The notes below the pieces were generated by a model. The model was not told the DNA's origin, did not search any database, and worked only from the letters and a program-made list of their open reading frames with translations. The position numbers and the translations under genes were made by a program. DNA of 64,000 bases, taken from positions 27,176,045-27,240,044 of the forward strand of contig CM018052.1 of NCBI GenBank assembly GCA_008638375.1, given 5' to 3'. The DNA comes from Nyssa sinensis (Eukaryota; Streptophyta; Magnoliopsida; Cornales; Nyssaceae). Shown here piece after piece: positions 34,301 through 48,079 of the stretch (its first letter is position 1; every line of letters begins with the position of its first letter).

Positions 34301-35305
34301 AAACTAGTGGCAGTGGTAAATTTAAAAATTTTGCTTAGGTGTAAATTTAGAATACAATAGAAAATTTGAAAATTTCAAATCTTTGAGACGCCATGCATGT
34401 CCCTCCCTGCCACTCAATACATCTGCCACTCTCAACACCTTATTTTGTTCAGCTACAGGAAAAGGAAGAACATGTAGAATTTCTGGCTCATATGGGAATA
34501 TGTACAAAAAATTATAGGCTAGATAGATGATTAACAATAACCCGGTTCATTATTACTAATTCTCAAGATTTCTGTCAAAATAATGAATAATTTTGTAGTG
34601 TAGAGACTTGGAATTGTAAACTAACAAAAAAATGGTACGTCTTTTTCAGTTATTCGGTTCATAACGAACCCTAATTAATCTACATTTTCATTGTTAAAAT
34701 TTAAATTATTCATCACACAAAGTAGACCAAAATCGATGCTCAGACAAAGTAAATTCTTTTGTGCCAGTTGTGTTTTAAAGATTTAATTTATCATTCTATT
34801 GTGTAGGGTAGTGAATGATAGATAGTCGGTGAAAGTATGTTGGGGCTGGATCAGGTTACAATTTCCGCAAATTATAGAATTTTGTTTTATAAATAAAATT
34901 TTGATATTTTTAAAATTACCTCATTCTAGAATGTTAGCTCTGCTAATCTTTACACATTATTATTTTTATTTCTCATCCAAAAATTTAGTATACCCTCTAA
35001 AATTTTTGCCAAACTCAATATTTAACCATCATTTCTCTCATGTTGCACCTAAAAATTTGACCCAACTCAAAATTTATACTAGAATTTTCTAACCCTTTTT
35101 AATAATTTTTCTGGCTCAGCCCCTTGAATAGTCCCTTAGTCCATTCCTTACGGAATGGCGCAGGAAATGGTGCTACCTTAAAGAGCTATCAAACAATTAA
35201 GGAAATTTTCTTCTAGTGATTAAGAACCTCATGGGACAACCTAATATGAGAATGACAGAGATGTTATACGGAGGAGATCAAATCACACAATAAAACAATC
35301 TCTAA
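34301..35305. other. 3' flank of GLR copy 2
   Basis: AT-rich DNA with no coding similarity, RNA gene or repeat that I can recognise. Confidence 0.4.
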
Positions 35306-35781
35306 GAGCATCTCCAATGGTGACTCAAACCCAAATCAAATTTAAATTTGAATCAAAATTCACAAAAATCACTCTCCAACCTTAGACTCAAATCCATATC
35401 AAATCAGTTTTTACTCAAATCTAAACCCAAATCAGTGCACTACTGTTCACATAACCAAATTCTAACGGCTATTTTTTTTCCTCTACCTAATCTCACCTCA
35501 AATGGAAAGTGAAAGGAAAAGGCAAGAAAAAGAAATGGAAAGAAAATCAAGAAAAGGAGTGCACTAGTCAAGGAATACCAGTTCTCCATTGAAGCTCCAA
35601 TCCTTCACCAAAAGCCTCTGCAATCCTCATCCACCCTCCTTCCCTATCTACTTCCGAGATGAATATGTTCCGTCTCAATTCCCTTGCCACTTCTTCCATC
35701 TTTATGAAATCCCCCAAGGCATTTGATTGTTCCAGACCCAGATACTTCTGCGACGACCATGAACAGCCTTGGTAGCAGCGA

Positions 35782-35825
<44 letters not shown>

Positions 35826-36121
35826 CTGCTACTGCTTATGTGACGGAGATTTTTAGGGCTTTAGTGAAAGAGTGTTTGAGAGGAAAAATTTGGAAGGGAA
35901 TGAAAATTAAGAGTGAAAGAGGTTTGGAAGGAAAATAAAGAGGGAAAATAATTTTTGTTGAGAAATGATATAAAGTAACTTTTGAGATAAGGTTAGAATT
36001 TTTAAAAAATATTTAAATAAAAACTTAAATGACCGTTGGAGAACATCAAACTCAGATTCACATTTTACTCAAATTTTAAGTGAAATTTGAATTTAAATTT
36101 GAGTCACAATTGGAGATTGTC
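35306..36121. mobile_element. PIF/Harbinger-like DNA transposon, 816 bp, non-autonomous
   Basis: Left end gagcatctccaatggtgact is mirrored at the right as gacaatctccaattgtgact, and both sides carry TAA (35303-35305 and 36122-36124), the 3-bp duplication of PIF/Harbinger elements. Arms are further inverted (aaatttaaatttga words). The interior has a (GA)n run at 35785-35822 and a C/T-rich stretch from 35575 that could be a captured 5' gene end, but I recognise no protein. Confidence 0.68.
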
Positions 36122-36124
36122 TAA

Positions 36125-36215
36125 CAAATTAAATAAGCAAAAACACACAAGAAAGGCACATAATATATGTGGTTTTGGCAAAAAACATACATTCATTGAC
36201 AACAACAATCAATCC

Positions 36216-36252
<37 letters not shown>

Positions 36253-36810
36253 AAGTAATTATAAGAGAAAAATACTCACAAACTCAAAAATCAAAATATA
36301 CATACTACCCAATGACAACTCACATAACGGCTCATAATATCTTAGCCCTACAATAATAATACTCTTATATAGGGGGATAAATGCAATTACCAAATCCGAA
36401 ACAAATTGACGCTCAAATCACATACACCTACGTTCAAATGGAGAAGTTTTTTTCATTTGGTTCAGGCCCCTTCGGACAGAACCAGTTCCTGTTCGGATGG
36501 AGAGAGGCTAGTCGAATAGACAAAATATACCCGTGTCAAAATTGCTCAATTTTTTTGGATAGCAAATGAATCATCAAAAATCCTAATAAATTTATGATAA
36601 CCAACCAATAAATTTCCACTTTGACTGAATTTTTCAAACCATACAAAACAAAATAAATCGATAACAGTACAACAAATGAGACATGTAAATCACTATACGG
36701 CACACTTAAGCACTATACGGCGCTTGAATTTTTTTGTATAGTGCACACTTAAGCACAATACGGCGCTTCAACATGAGAGATGTAAATCAAGTTTAAACAA
36801 AGTCACCACC
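36125..36810. other. Spacer with (AT)n run and inverted CACTATACGGC cluster
   Basis: (AT)n at 36218-36250. Positions 36690-36775 hold direct and inverted copies of cactatacggcgctt and ttttttgtatagtg, which look like the subterminal region of another CACTA-like end. No gene is seen. Confidence 0.45.
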
Positions 36811-37221
36811 GACTACAACAAATGAGATTTTTAGCCACCAATTTAATTATTAGCGACACCTTTGATTTAATCGTGAAAAAGGAGAAATTGAGGACCAAGT
36901 CAACGCAGCATAGCGGAATACGAAAAAACTTATTGCCCACCCCTAATCAGGGTTGTAGGTTTTATTCCTCCCCACCTCAACTTTCGCCCATCCCTCCATG
37001 CCCTTCTAGTTTTTGCTCCAATTTTGATCTCTGTCTCATCTCTTTCCCACTCTAATCTATAATCCCTCCCGAAACTCAAATTAAAAGCAGCAAAACTTTT
37101 CCAATCCGTAATACTACTTACATAACGTATTCACTCTCTAATCTGTAATCCCTCCCCAATCTCTTTCCCTCTCTTTACCAAAAAGTAGGGCAAAGTTGTC
37201 TCCATTTATAAATAACGCAAG

Positions 37222-37273
<52 letters not shown>

Positions 37274-37389
37274 TTGTGACCCGAGATCATCAGAGCAGAA
37301 GGCGTCTTGATTAACGCCTTTGTCATTGGTGCCTTCATATTTTCTTCTTCTTCTGCAATCTCGTTTTCCTTCTGAAATAATCAGCCAAA

Positions 37390-37482
37390 ATGAGAGAGTT
37401 CATCTCGATCCACATCGAACAGGCCGGTATTCAGGTCGGCAATGCATGCTAGGAACTTTATTGCCTCGAGCATGGCATTCAG
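37390..37482 (+). pseudogene. TUA: Captured alpha-tubulin exon 1
   Basis: The 93-nt exon from ATG 37390 to a GT donor at 37483 encodes 31 residues collinear with the N-terminus of alpha-tubulin: MREFISIHIEQ, then AGIQVGNAC, a TAG at 37450-37452 in place of the invariant Trp21, then ELYCLEHGIQ. Relative to the family, Cys4 is Phe and Gly10 is Glu. The exon end matches the known first-intron position of plant alpha-tubulin genes. The upstream (GA)n and pyrimidine-rich segment (37225-37389) look like its 5' UTR. No later tubulin exon is recognised. It sits inside the CACTA element, so transposon capture is the simplest reading. Confidence 0.85.
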
Positions 37483-40400
37483 GTCTTCTTCTCTCTAATT
37501 AAAATGTGTGTTTTTATTGTCATCCGAGTGGTCAGTAGGCATCATAATTCTCGTTTTTTTTTTTATCACTTACATTAGATTTAGAATTAGTTAGTAATTT
37601 TTTTTATGAAATTTCATTGGATCTGTAATTTTTGATACATTCTATGCTCGCAAATTGATAATTATCGATTTGAAATGCAATGAATATTTTCTTTATGCTT
37701 TAAAGTCCAAGATGTAAGATTTGTTTGGGCATTTTTCTGGTGGTTAAATAAATTGTATTTTTTTCTATAGAATCTTGAGCAAATTTAGGGGTTTCTTTTT
37801 GTGGAATTTAGGTATCTGCGTTGATTATTTTAGTTGATGGAATATGTTTATGGAAGGTCAAATCTAGGTTTTTGCATCAAAAATTGAACTCGGAATTTTT
37901 TCCATGAATCTTCTCAGTCAAGTTTATTATCCTGTGTGTGATATTTTGGTTCAATTCTGCATTGATAGTTGACAGCAAGGCTTGATCTGTTCTTGAATCA
38001 TAAGATGTATATTTCTAGAATTTTTTTGTTTTTTTGGTTTTTGCTATTCGATTCAACAAAATGGTATTTGAAGTTTGCAGAAATTTGAAAAGAAGATGCT
38101 GGGTTAATTCATGGAGGAGGATGCTGCCTAGTAAACTATATGGTCTGCATATTATGATATAAATAGAAACTGAGTTCAAACCAAGCCTTGAAGTAATAGT
38201 TCATGGATTTTTGCTATCGTACGATATATGATTGTAAGATGATTACAATTTTTTTTTTTTTATGTATTATAAATTTTATGTGCAGAGTCCGTGGTTTTTT
38301 GAATCTCTGACACTAGTCTGACGCTTTATTTTCATGTATTAATTGCTATTGATCGCAAATGATTTTATTTGGTTGCAAGTGCGGAAAACTGTTGTGTTGC
38401 AAATTTCTGATAATTTATGTAGGATGGCTGGACCGGCCTTTCTTTCTTTCTATTTTTTGTTTGGCCTGTTTCCAGTGACTCTAGATTTAGCTTTGGATTG
38501 ATCTGGGACGTTTGGCAGCATAGCCATCTTGAGCTTGTCTAAGTTGGTCATTGTTCACTAGCAGACTACTATTTTGTCATTGTTCACACATGTTTGCCCA
38601 GGTTTTGTATCTATTGTTGTCTAGCAAATAGAAATAGTACTATATAATAGTTTTGGTTTGGACTTAGGAACTGAAGTTATATATATTATTTATAAAAGGT
38701 GAAAGAGAAGGAAGAAAAAGATAAGTAAAGTGGTCTAATGAAACTCAAGTCAGGGAGAAGAAAAAGATAAACTGAAGTTATATTGTTTATAACTCACCCT
38801 TATGATTCTTTGTGTGGGCCATAATAATATTAACCTCATGCACATTGCCTGTTTTCTTCCTAGTATAAAACCTGTCAGTTGTGGCTTACCATTTTAATAC
38901 TATCAAAATTTTCGATCTTTTTTCTTGAGTTTGCACATTATATATGTTATATAATTTAATGATCAAGTCATCAGCTCCAAAGGCTCCAAAGTATTCTATA
39001 TCCAGCCCACCGTTTTCTCAAATGTTCAGGTATTATTTATTCCAGTTCGCAATGGCTCCAGCTAAATTATGTGAAATATCAGTTGAAGCAATGTAATTCT
39101 GGCATCTTGTCAATTAGGATGATATGTGATAGCAAAGGATGAGATCTCTGGCCCAGTGCAGTCCATCCTCAAATTCAAGTGAGTTGTGAACTTCCAGCAT
39201 ATCTAATTATTGAATTTCCCAACAAATTTTTCCTTTCCCCTCACATTATTCTGTCTGGACATCACAATATCAAATATAGTTTCCTCATCAATTTTTTTGT
39301 CATGATAAGGAACCCTGCGGGTGGCATGTATTATTCTGCTTAGGACCCTGAGTCTTGCATCCTTCCTCAGCGGTAACCAATTCTTAAATCCCCATTCAGT
39401 GACAAATGTAGAATTCAATAAATGTTCAATACTCGTAGTTTAGAATTGGTAAATAACCGCACGAAAATGAAGTGGGGGAGCTCTATTTGAATTATGCTGG
39501 ATACAACCATATGAATTATTTTTGTTGATTTGCAATTTGTCCCCCACAGGTTTAAAGGACTTATGTTGGGAACCTCTTCTTTTAGAACCAAAAGCAGCAT
39601 GTTATTTGGAAACTTCTTGTATTTGTTTGGATACTTATTGTTTAATTGTTCTTTGTGCTGCGTGTATTATTCTAATAATTTATTCTACTATGCAAATTCT
39701 GTATTGAGCAAGTGACGTAGAGTTCTTGGAATACAACAGTTGAAAGATTTTTTTATTTTTATTTTTTCTTGATTTCTATTAATTTCTTTTTTTTTTCTTC
39801 TCTCTCTCTATTTTTTTTTTTTCGTTTTACCTTTTAGTGTTTGTATATGAGTATTGTTGGTTGGTCCTTGGTATGAAACTAACCTAGAGGGAGTTGAATT
39901 TGTTTGTATTAACTTTTTCAATTCTTTCACTATTTCAACCATAACACTAATAACTGCTATGATGATACAATATATGAATTATAAATTCATTCAATATTTA
40001 ACATTTATGAACAATTCAACCATAAGCTCATTTCATCTAATGTAATAATCTTGTAGTGTTTAATATTACTAATCCAATTCAAATGTCAATTTCACAATTC
40101 AAGTAAAAATTAGATTATGTGATCAATTTTCAATTCTACAATTAAATTTACAAATTCAATTGCACAATTAAGATTTTTAATTATTCAATTGATGTCCAAA
40201 TTTCATAATTGCAAACCAGAGGGATGACGGAGAAACTACCACGGAAAATTATTCGTGGAAGAAAACTCTCAGAGTTAGTCATGCGATTATGCTCGTGAAA
40301 GAGTCCATTATGAGTGAGATTGAATTACAACACGATGAAGAACTAGATTTAGTACCTTAAACTTTGCTCTATTCGTTCTCGTCTTCAATCTCCCTTGAAT

Positions 40401-41621
40401 CCACACAATTGCAACTCCTCGTAACCTCGGACTCCCCTGATCTCTCAATAATAAATCCTTAAGGTTGAACTCCAAACTCTTCAATGGTGAATTGAAATGG
40501 AATTGAGGATCTTTGAATTGACTTATATAATGTGATGCAATCAAATCAATGAATAATAAGAATAGAGATGTATATGATTTATAAGTATGAATATTCACTT
40601 ATAAAAGCTCTAAGATTCCTCAAGTGTATAGCTAACGCAGTTCGGAACGTGAAGGAGAATCAAACACATTGAATTACTTAGTAATCAAGAAAAAACGAGA
40701 CTCCTCACCCAAAGAGAACAGACCTCAAATTTTTAAACAGAAATATATTATTGATAATTTGAATAATAAAAATTGTTTTACATCATATATATAGGTTAAG
40801 ACTACTACTAATCTGAATAAGAATCTACTAATTTCTTATACTAGTCCTATTATAATTAGAAAACTAGAATAATTCCGAAAAAGAGGAAAAATTTGAAATT
40901 AATAAAAATTGAGACTTTTTAGAAAACTAGAAACTATATCAAACTAGAAAACTATAGTCAGAAGTAGAAATTAATTCGAATTTTCCTAAACAAAGTAATT
41001 ACAAAGTTAAAAATTATTATAAATGGTAAAAAAGTCAAATTGGAGGTCTAAACAAAGTCGTTTGGCTCCGTGGCAACTTCAGTCATGACAAAGTGATGAG
41101 TATTGTTTGTCTTGCCGTTTTAGGTTAAGATAGGCTCTCCGTTCCAAAAAACGTGACTGACTAACTCTGCATCTACTAGTACTTCATTCCCATTGTTCTT
41201 CAAAAGCATCCGCAACTTGTTCTATATCAATAGCTTTCACAATTTGAACTCTCTCTTACTCTATTCTCACTTATCTCAAACTGAATTTTTGTGAATTTAT
41301 ATCATTGAGATTGAATCTCAAAAATGGCTTGAAAAAAGATAATTTTTCTCTTTTTGTGCAGTGTTCGTTCGAACGAGCAAGTAACGAATATAAAACAAGA
41401 AAAATATGGAGGTTGCAGCTCATCGTTTGATGCAGTCCTTTCGAACGAGATCAAACGAGCAAGAACGAGCCTCAGTTGTTCGTTCGAACAAGTAAAAAAG
41501 AGTTGCTCATTTTCTACTTGCCTTGTGAACTCAATTTTTTCAAAGTATTTTCAAATATGAATTTTTGAAAAAATTGTTTTACAACACAAGTCAACTACAC
41601 ACATGATGATATGATGTCTAC

Positions 41622-42177
41622 TATATGCAATGCATGCAATGTTTGAGTGTGCGAGATCCAAATCAAAATAAAAGTTCAAAATACCCAAATTACCCATCAT
41701 GAAACAAGTCAGCCAGTAGATATACACGACAATAAAGCTTGGACCGCCTTGGAGTAAAACGGGCATTGAAATACTCTAAGCCTAAGACAAATACAATGAT
41801 TACAATCAAAACACATTTTGTCAAACCAGATTAGCTAATTGCAATACCGGACCCCTTGGTCCTAACAAGTATATCTTGCAAGTCATCGTTGCAGAACTTT
41901 ATATGCAATGCATGCAATGTTTGAGTGTGCGAGATCCAAATCAAAATAAAAGTTCAAAATACCCAAATTACCCATCATGAAACAAGTCAGCCAGTAGATA
42001 TACACGACAATAAAGCTTGGACCGCCTTGGAGTAAAACGGGCATTGAAATATTCTAAGCCTAGAAAAAATACAATGATTACAATCAAAACACATTTTGTC
42101 AAACCAGATTAGCTAATTGCAATACCGGACCCCTTGGTCCTAACAAGTATATCTTGCAAGTCATCGTTGCAGAACTT
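41622..42177. repeat. 278-bp tandem duplication inside the CACTA element
   Basis: 41622-41899 is repeated at 41900-42177 with only a handful of differences (for example ctaagacaaatac against ctagaaaaaatac). The near identity means a recent event. Confidence 0.95.
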
Positions 42178-43189
42178 TATATATTGGATGCTCTACTATT
42201 TTGCTTTTAAAAATCTTTAGTATCATATACATACAGATTACATGGGATTATGTTCGCTAATATTCTATAAAAATTCAAGTTTTTATGTTTTGATGACTCA
42301 ATATTAATTCTTGCTCATATTTTTACTGAGAATGTTAATTCAGATTTTCATGCTTATTTTTTTAAAAAAAAGTTATGTCGATTTAATTCTTGCTCTTTCA
42401 CTGTTATTGGATTCATTTTTTCAAGATTAATTTCTTTCATGTTTCTTTTACATTCTCAAGTTTTTATTAATAAAATGACTAATTATAATTTTTGTACTTA
42501 TATTTTTAGATTGACCAACAGTTTGATGTGACATTAGGATTGCATTTTCTTTCTTTATTGACAGATGGACATGACATCATTTTCTTAACTTTATATTATT
42601 TTGTTATGGAATGGATGATTTGGTACAAATGGCAATTTTATTGATATGTTGGATCTTAAAAATTATACCAGGTTAATAGATATTTTTTTTTTTGAAAATT
42701 GTAACAAGCCGATTGTTTAACAAAAATGTAGTTTAAAAATAAAAAATTAGTATTTTAAATAAAAAATAAATTATTTGCGATGCTAGGAGGACGTCACCAA
42801 TAATATGCAAAATTTCATTATTACCAACGCATGGCACTTTTAGGTGTCACAAATAGTTCATTATTAGCGATGCTTAATTATTTGCAACGCATTTTTTTAC
42901 CTGTAGCAATGTCGAAAAGTGTTGCAAATAAAGAAATATTAGCAATGCTTAGTCAAAGCATTGCAAAATACTTTCTAACACAACACTATTAGCGATTACT
43001 TTGCGACACCTAGAGAGCGTCACAAAAAACAATTAGTGACCAAGTCAAACTTATTAACGACGCTTTCAGGCGTCGCAAAAAGGTGACTTTTTTTTTTTGT
43101 AGTGACCTAAGTAAGCATATCTATAGCCCTAATCTTTTAAAGAAGAATGTCCCTCATATTTACAACTTCTCGAATGAAATAGATATGGA

Positions 43190-45780
43190 CGACAATACTC
43201 TTAGTTCGCGCATAATGAACCTAATTATTTACTAAACAAATTACACTTTGACTGTCACAATAGACATTAACGTGCTCTTGAATAATCTCCAAGTCCTTAA
43301 TCAACCCATGTAGCCTAATGACTTTCTTAATGGCCTCTGTCAACGCTATATATTTTGCCTCAGTGGTTGACAAAGAAACTATTGATTGTAACATTGACCT
43401 CCAACTCATCGGTCCCTTAGCAAGAGTAAAAACATATCTTGTAGATGTTTATCCAAATCAATAGCAAAGTTCGAGTCAACATATCAAACCACATGCTGAC
43501 AAAGTTTATCGTTTATTTAAACTTCAAACCAACACCCATTATACCCTGAATGTGCCATAAAATCCATTTTACTACTTGCTAGTGTTCTTTACCTGGATCA
43601 CTTTCAATATCCATGCCAAAAATCTTCTTAGCTTTACAAAGATCATTTATTTTGAATTCATCCCACAGTTGACTCTTCAACTTGTCAAATCCACCTTTCT
43701 TTCAAAAGTAATGAGCATATCATCAAAATATAAAAGCATATATAAAAGGACCATCACAAAGCTTACGAAAATACACATAATAGTCAAAATGGCTTCTTGT
43801 ATACTTCTACCTTATCATAAATTGATCAAATTGCTTATACCATTATAGACTATTTCAAACCATACAATGATTTTTTTAGTCTACAAACCCAATCATCTTT
43901 TCCATCAACTATAAATCCATCTGGTTGACTCATGTAAATTTCTTCCTCTTAGTCACCATGCAAAAATGCAACTTTGACATCGAGTTGTGCTAACTTGAGA
44001 TCAAACTATGTAACCAAAGCTAACAAAAATTGAATAGAGAAGAGTGCTTAACAACTAGAGAAAATACTTCATTATAGTCTATTTCTTCTTTTTATACATC
44101 GTCATTAGCCACCAAGCTAGCTTTAAATTTCACATTATCTTCCCTATAGGTCAAAAGAATATCTTCCTCAATAACTGGAAGTGCATATACCATCATGTTA
44201 GCAAATCTAGCAGGTTTTCAAATTTTTCTTTTCGATCTACTATCTATAATAAGTTTTGATTGTTATGGCTTTTCTTGAACTTGTGATTCGTCCACATCTG
44301 AGCTTGATTCCTTATTAATTGGATTGATAACAAAACTATCGACTGTTTGAACAGTCTTTACTGTAACCACTAGGGCCTCTAACTCCACATGTTATGGAAT
44401 ACCCATCTTTATACTCTCCTCTTGAGCAATATTCTCTTGCTCATTTTGATTTAACATTACAAACTCATCAAAAATAATTATCCTTACTTAGAACAACTTT
44501 CTTTGATTCGAAACCCACAAAGTATCTCTCCAATTCCTTTTCCTTAGCATGCCCTAAGTGCACATGCCATAGTCTAGAAGTATCATACACACTATTCTCT
44601 AAACTATTAGAAACAACTGCTCTCATTGTGATTGTTTTCTCATTCAGAAAATACAAATTATCCTCTTGAGTACCTTTTATCACAATAATTGCTCCAAGCA
44701 CCATTTTTTAGACTCCACATTCTATAGTAACCTTGTATCCCTCTAAGTCTAAAGTTCCTAATGAGATGATGTTCTTCCTAAGTTCGATACATAGCAAACA
44801 TTTGTCAAAATTCTAACTATTCCATCATGCATTTTCAATCAAATGTTTCCCATCTCTTTTGTTTTACATATCATTACCCATTAAAACAACTCCTCCATCT
44901 AACTCATGAAAGTTAGAAAACAAATCCCTGTGGGGACATGTATGATTGGAACATCCCAAATCTAAAATCCACTCATTAGAATGACTAGTTGATAATGAGC
45001 CAATAAAAAAAAAAATTTGTATCCTCATTTACAACGTTTGGACAATTTTTTTTCCAATGCCTTTTTTCATAACAAAAAACACACTCATCCGTTTCAAGAA
45101 TTGTTTTACCAGATTATCCTACTAGAAACTTACCCCTTTTTATCAAAGCCTCTATTAGTGAGTCATTATGGACTTGTTGATCCATCTTGTGATAGTCATT
45201 ATTCATCAAAGTATTAGATACTTCATTAAATTTAATTATATCTTTTCCATAAAGAAAAGTAGTGGCCAAATAATCATAACTATTGGGTAGAGAGTTTAAC
45301 AACAATAATGCTTTATCCTCATCTAGAATTTCAACATCAAGGTTCTGTAAATCAACAAGGATTTTATTAAAATAGTTCAAATGCCCAATCATTTAAATAC
45401 CTTACTTATACTAAAACGGAAGAGTATTTTCTTCAAATAAAGTCAATTTTCATTGCTTTTGGTCATATGCTTATTCATCAATTTCTCCCACGATTGCTTA
45501 GTCTAAGTCTTTCTAATAACAAAGTATTTTTGATCCTTCATGAGGCAAAGTCTAATGGTTTCGCAAGCTTGATGATTGATCTTCAACCAATCCTTTTCTT
45601 CCATATTAGTAGGTTTATCCTCCAAAGCAATATATAATTTGTGTTGAACCAGAACATCCAAAACTTTGCATTGCCACATAAAAATTATTAGTTCCATAAA
45701 ATGTTTCAACTTCAAATTTTGTATTTGCAACTATAGTTCTTACCACCGACGAATTTTTCAATGACAAAGTTTCAAAAATC
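43190..45780 (-). mobile_element. Decayed Ty1/Copia retrotransposon, integrase deleted
   Basis: Minus-strand order from the right: gag N-terminus near 45775-45500 (NSSVVRTIVANTKFEVE, LWQCKVLDVLVQ-like, ACETIRLCL), gag UBN2 segment 45392-45114 (LLLLNSLPNSYDYL), GAG_pre-integrase 44704-44468 (SRLWHVHLGHAKEKELE), then directly a linker and RT trace near 44010-43900 (LDVKVAFLHGD, EEEIYMSQPDGF), and RNase H 43409-43221 (SLSTTEAKYIALTEAI, VYCDSQSVICLV). The integrase core is missing, about 1 kb, and RT has many stops. Flanking LTRs are not identified. 45781-46500 contains repeated aaaaggaatgctat words of unknown origin. Confidence 0.78.
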
Positions 45781-46841
45781 AGTTTTTAAGACAAGGTGTC
45801 AGGAATCGATTCATCCATTAATCAAATTCACATATATAGCGTCCTTAGACGACTTTCTTAAAAGGAATGCTATCCTAATAGGCTGATATTGTGATATACG
45901 GCTTACCTGAAATAAATGCTATCATAACAAGATGGTAATGCGATGGACAGCTTACCTAAAATGAATGCTATCATAACAAGATATTTTCTAAAAGGAATGC
46001 TATTTGAATAGAATTTTCATAAGATTGTGTCCTTAAAGGATGGGTTGCCAAGATGGATTACGTCCTCAGACGATTTGTCGAGATTAAAGATTCCATGGGG
46101 AATGCCAGGACATATTTTTACTAGGGAGATGAGTTTTCTTGAGAAAAGGATGATGGTTTAGAACTCTTCGGGAAATGGACTGAGTCGACTCCGTGATTTT
46201 GATTTGTTTGAGTAGTCGAGACTCACTCGAAAAACATGGCCTGAATCTTGAGGGACCACTAAAGGAATTGCTACTCACATGATCTTTTGAAAAAAACTGT
46301 GAGTTACCTGATGGCGGTTTCAGATTAGTGAATTTACGCCACTAAATGAAAAATTGGTCAATCATTGACCGATTTTGGCAAATTACCAATTTTTCCTTCG
46401 ATGCTTGATGTCGAATCACGACGTATTTCTTAGACTTATTTTGACAAAAGGCTTCATTTTGACAAAGAATGGGCTGAAATGAACAAAAATGGGCCTGGAT
46501 TTGCGAAAATGGGCCAAAGCCCAAAATTGGACTGCCCTGCCCCTGTGTGCCAATCAGCACACAGAGAGGGGGGTTTCCACCCTATGTGTACCGATCGGCT
46601 ACCTGTGAGTGTTGATCGGGACTTGAGTGCTTGGGCAGCTTGTTTTAAAAAATGTTGTGACTTTTGATTTTCTCATTGCATTCTTGAGCACTCTCCTACC
46701 CTTCTTGTGACCATTATTTGTAGAGTTGTGAAGGAGGTTAGATTGAAGAATTTGGCACTTGTTTTTACATTTTAGAAGATCAAACAACTTGATTTTCAAC
46801 AAAAAATTGGAAAATTTCAAGAGAAAATGTCAAGTAAAGAC
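45781..46841. other. Unassigned DNA upstream of the plant mobile domain gene
   Basis: Three near copies of an aaaaggaatgctat...gataacaaga motif lie at 45865-46010. A block at 46545-46640 (tgtgccaatcagcacacaga, then gaggggggtttcc and ccgatcggct) recurs at 57178-57262 upstream of the next gene. No coding similarity is seen. Confidence 0.4.
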
Positions 46842-48079
46842 CTTGGTGACTCGGACCCAATGTTCGACATTGATCGTGATTTGGGGATGTTAGGATCGGT
46901 GCAGGGCACAATCTTCTAATAGAAACCATCCCCAATCTTTCAAAACAACACAAGCTTACTCTAAGAGGTGGCGCACCATTTGTCGCAACGGTACCTTAAT
47001 GTCCAAGTATGGATTTTCTTGAGTTTTCTTTCGATTGTTTTGAAATTTTTGAGTTAATTTTTTATGCATTTGGTTTTTTTTCACACTTTGAAAGAATGTT
47101 TCATGAAAATTTGATTGCATGCATGCATGGGTGTTTCACCCACGTACCTTTTGGAAGGTGCACACCACACACTTGTGAAAATGCCTGAATTGGCAATTTT
47201 TGCTTTGCCTTGCCGTTTTGGATTTGATTGATGCTTGTTTGGCATGATTATGGCATTTGAAAGAAATTTCTAACATATTGACTTCGATTTCTTGCAGTCG
47301 GATTTGGAAATTTGAGCTCGAGGCTCGGCGGTGGACATCGCCAAGTGATGGGTTGATTTGCCCCTCCGATGCCAAGGGCAAGTGAGGGCGGCCGATTTTG
47401 GGTCATTTTTAGACTGGATAGTCAATGTTGACCATGACCGAAAGATTTTTTACTCTCTAACGGAGATATGGTGGGACACCACCAACACTTTCCACCTCCG
47501 GTTCAGGGAGGTAACATTGACTCCCCTCGACTTCTCAATGATCACAGGCCTTCGAGTTAGTGGTGATCGAATCCTTGGGATAGTGAAATGGATAGTCGAG
47601 GTGATGATATTTCCTGGCTTCTAGGGTGGCGACCCATACTCGCATCCGGTGGTGCTGTTCGGGTTAGGCATATCTTGAAAAACTTTCACTTTTGTGAGTG
47701 CCGTAACACTTTTGAAGAGGATCAGTTGACTAGAGCTTTCATGCTCTTTGTCTTTGGCCGACCCATTTGGCCAATGCCAGCGACACTATCCACCTTTGGT
47801 GCCTCTTTACTTTGGAGGATGTAGAGAATTTTGGTTGCTTCAACTAGAGAGGTGCCGCAATGGCTGTTTTGTACCACTAGATATGCGTACTATCCCGGGC
47901 GGTTACCAAGGGACTTAGAGGTTTCAACATTGTTTGGGAGGTATGAATTTCTAAATTTCCTCATTTCTCTTTTTTTGAGAAAATGTCATTTTGATTGACA
48001 TTTCTATTTTGGGAAGATTTGGGCCTACGAGGTCCTCCAGGTATTGCCTTACCCATTGGTGGAGGCAGAGGAGGACATA

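Larger units (their letters stand above)
36811..43104. mobile_element. CACTA (En/Spm) element, 6.3 kb, non-autonomous, carrying an alpha-tubulin exon
   Basis: The left end is gactacaaca (one change from CACTACAACA). The right end, read on the minus strand, is CACTACAAAAAAAAAA. ACC flanks both ends (36808-36810 and 43105-43107), the 3-bp duplication of CACTA elements. The right 330 bp carry many gcgatgc/gcgtcgc/gtcgcaaa words on both strands, as subterminal repeats do, and a shorter set (attagcgacacc) lies at the left. No Transposase_21/TNP2-type ORF is seen, so the element is non-autonomous. The interior holds alpha-tubulin exon 1, a (GA)n run at 37225-37271, poly-T tracts and a 278-bp tandem duplication. 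Unidentified stretches fill most of 37500-41600. Confidence 0.75.

Noticed and set aside
39203..39715. Short ORFs in the CACTA interior as genes
   Set aside because: No recognisable domain, splice context or codon pattern; overlapping frames on both strands are open by chance in AT-rich DNA.
41622..42177. LTR pair of a small retrotransposon
   Set aside because: The two units are directly abutting with no interior and do not start TG or end CA.
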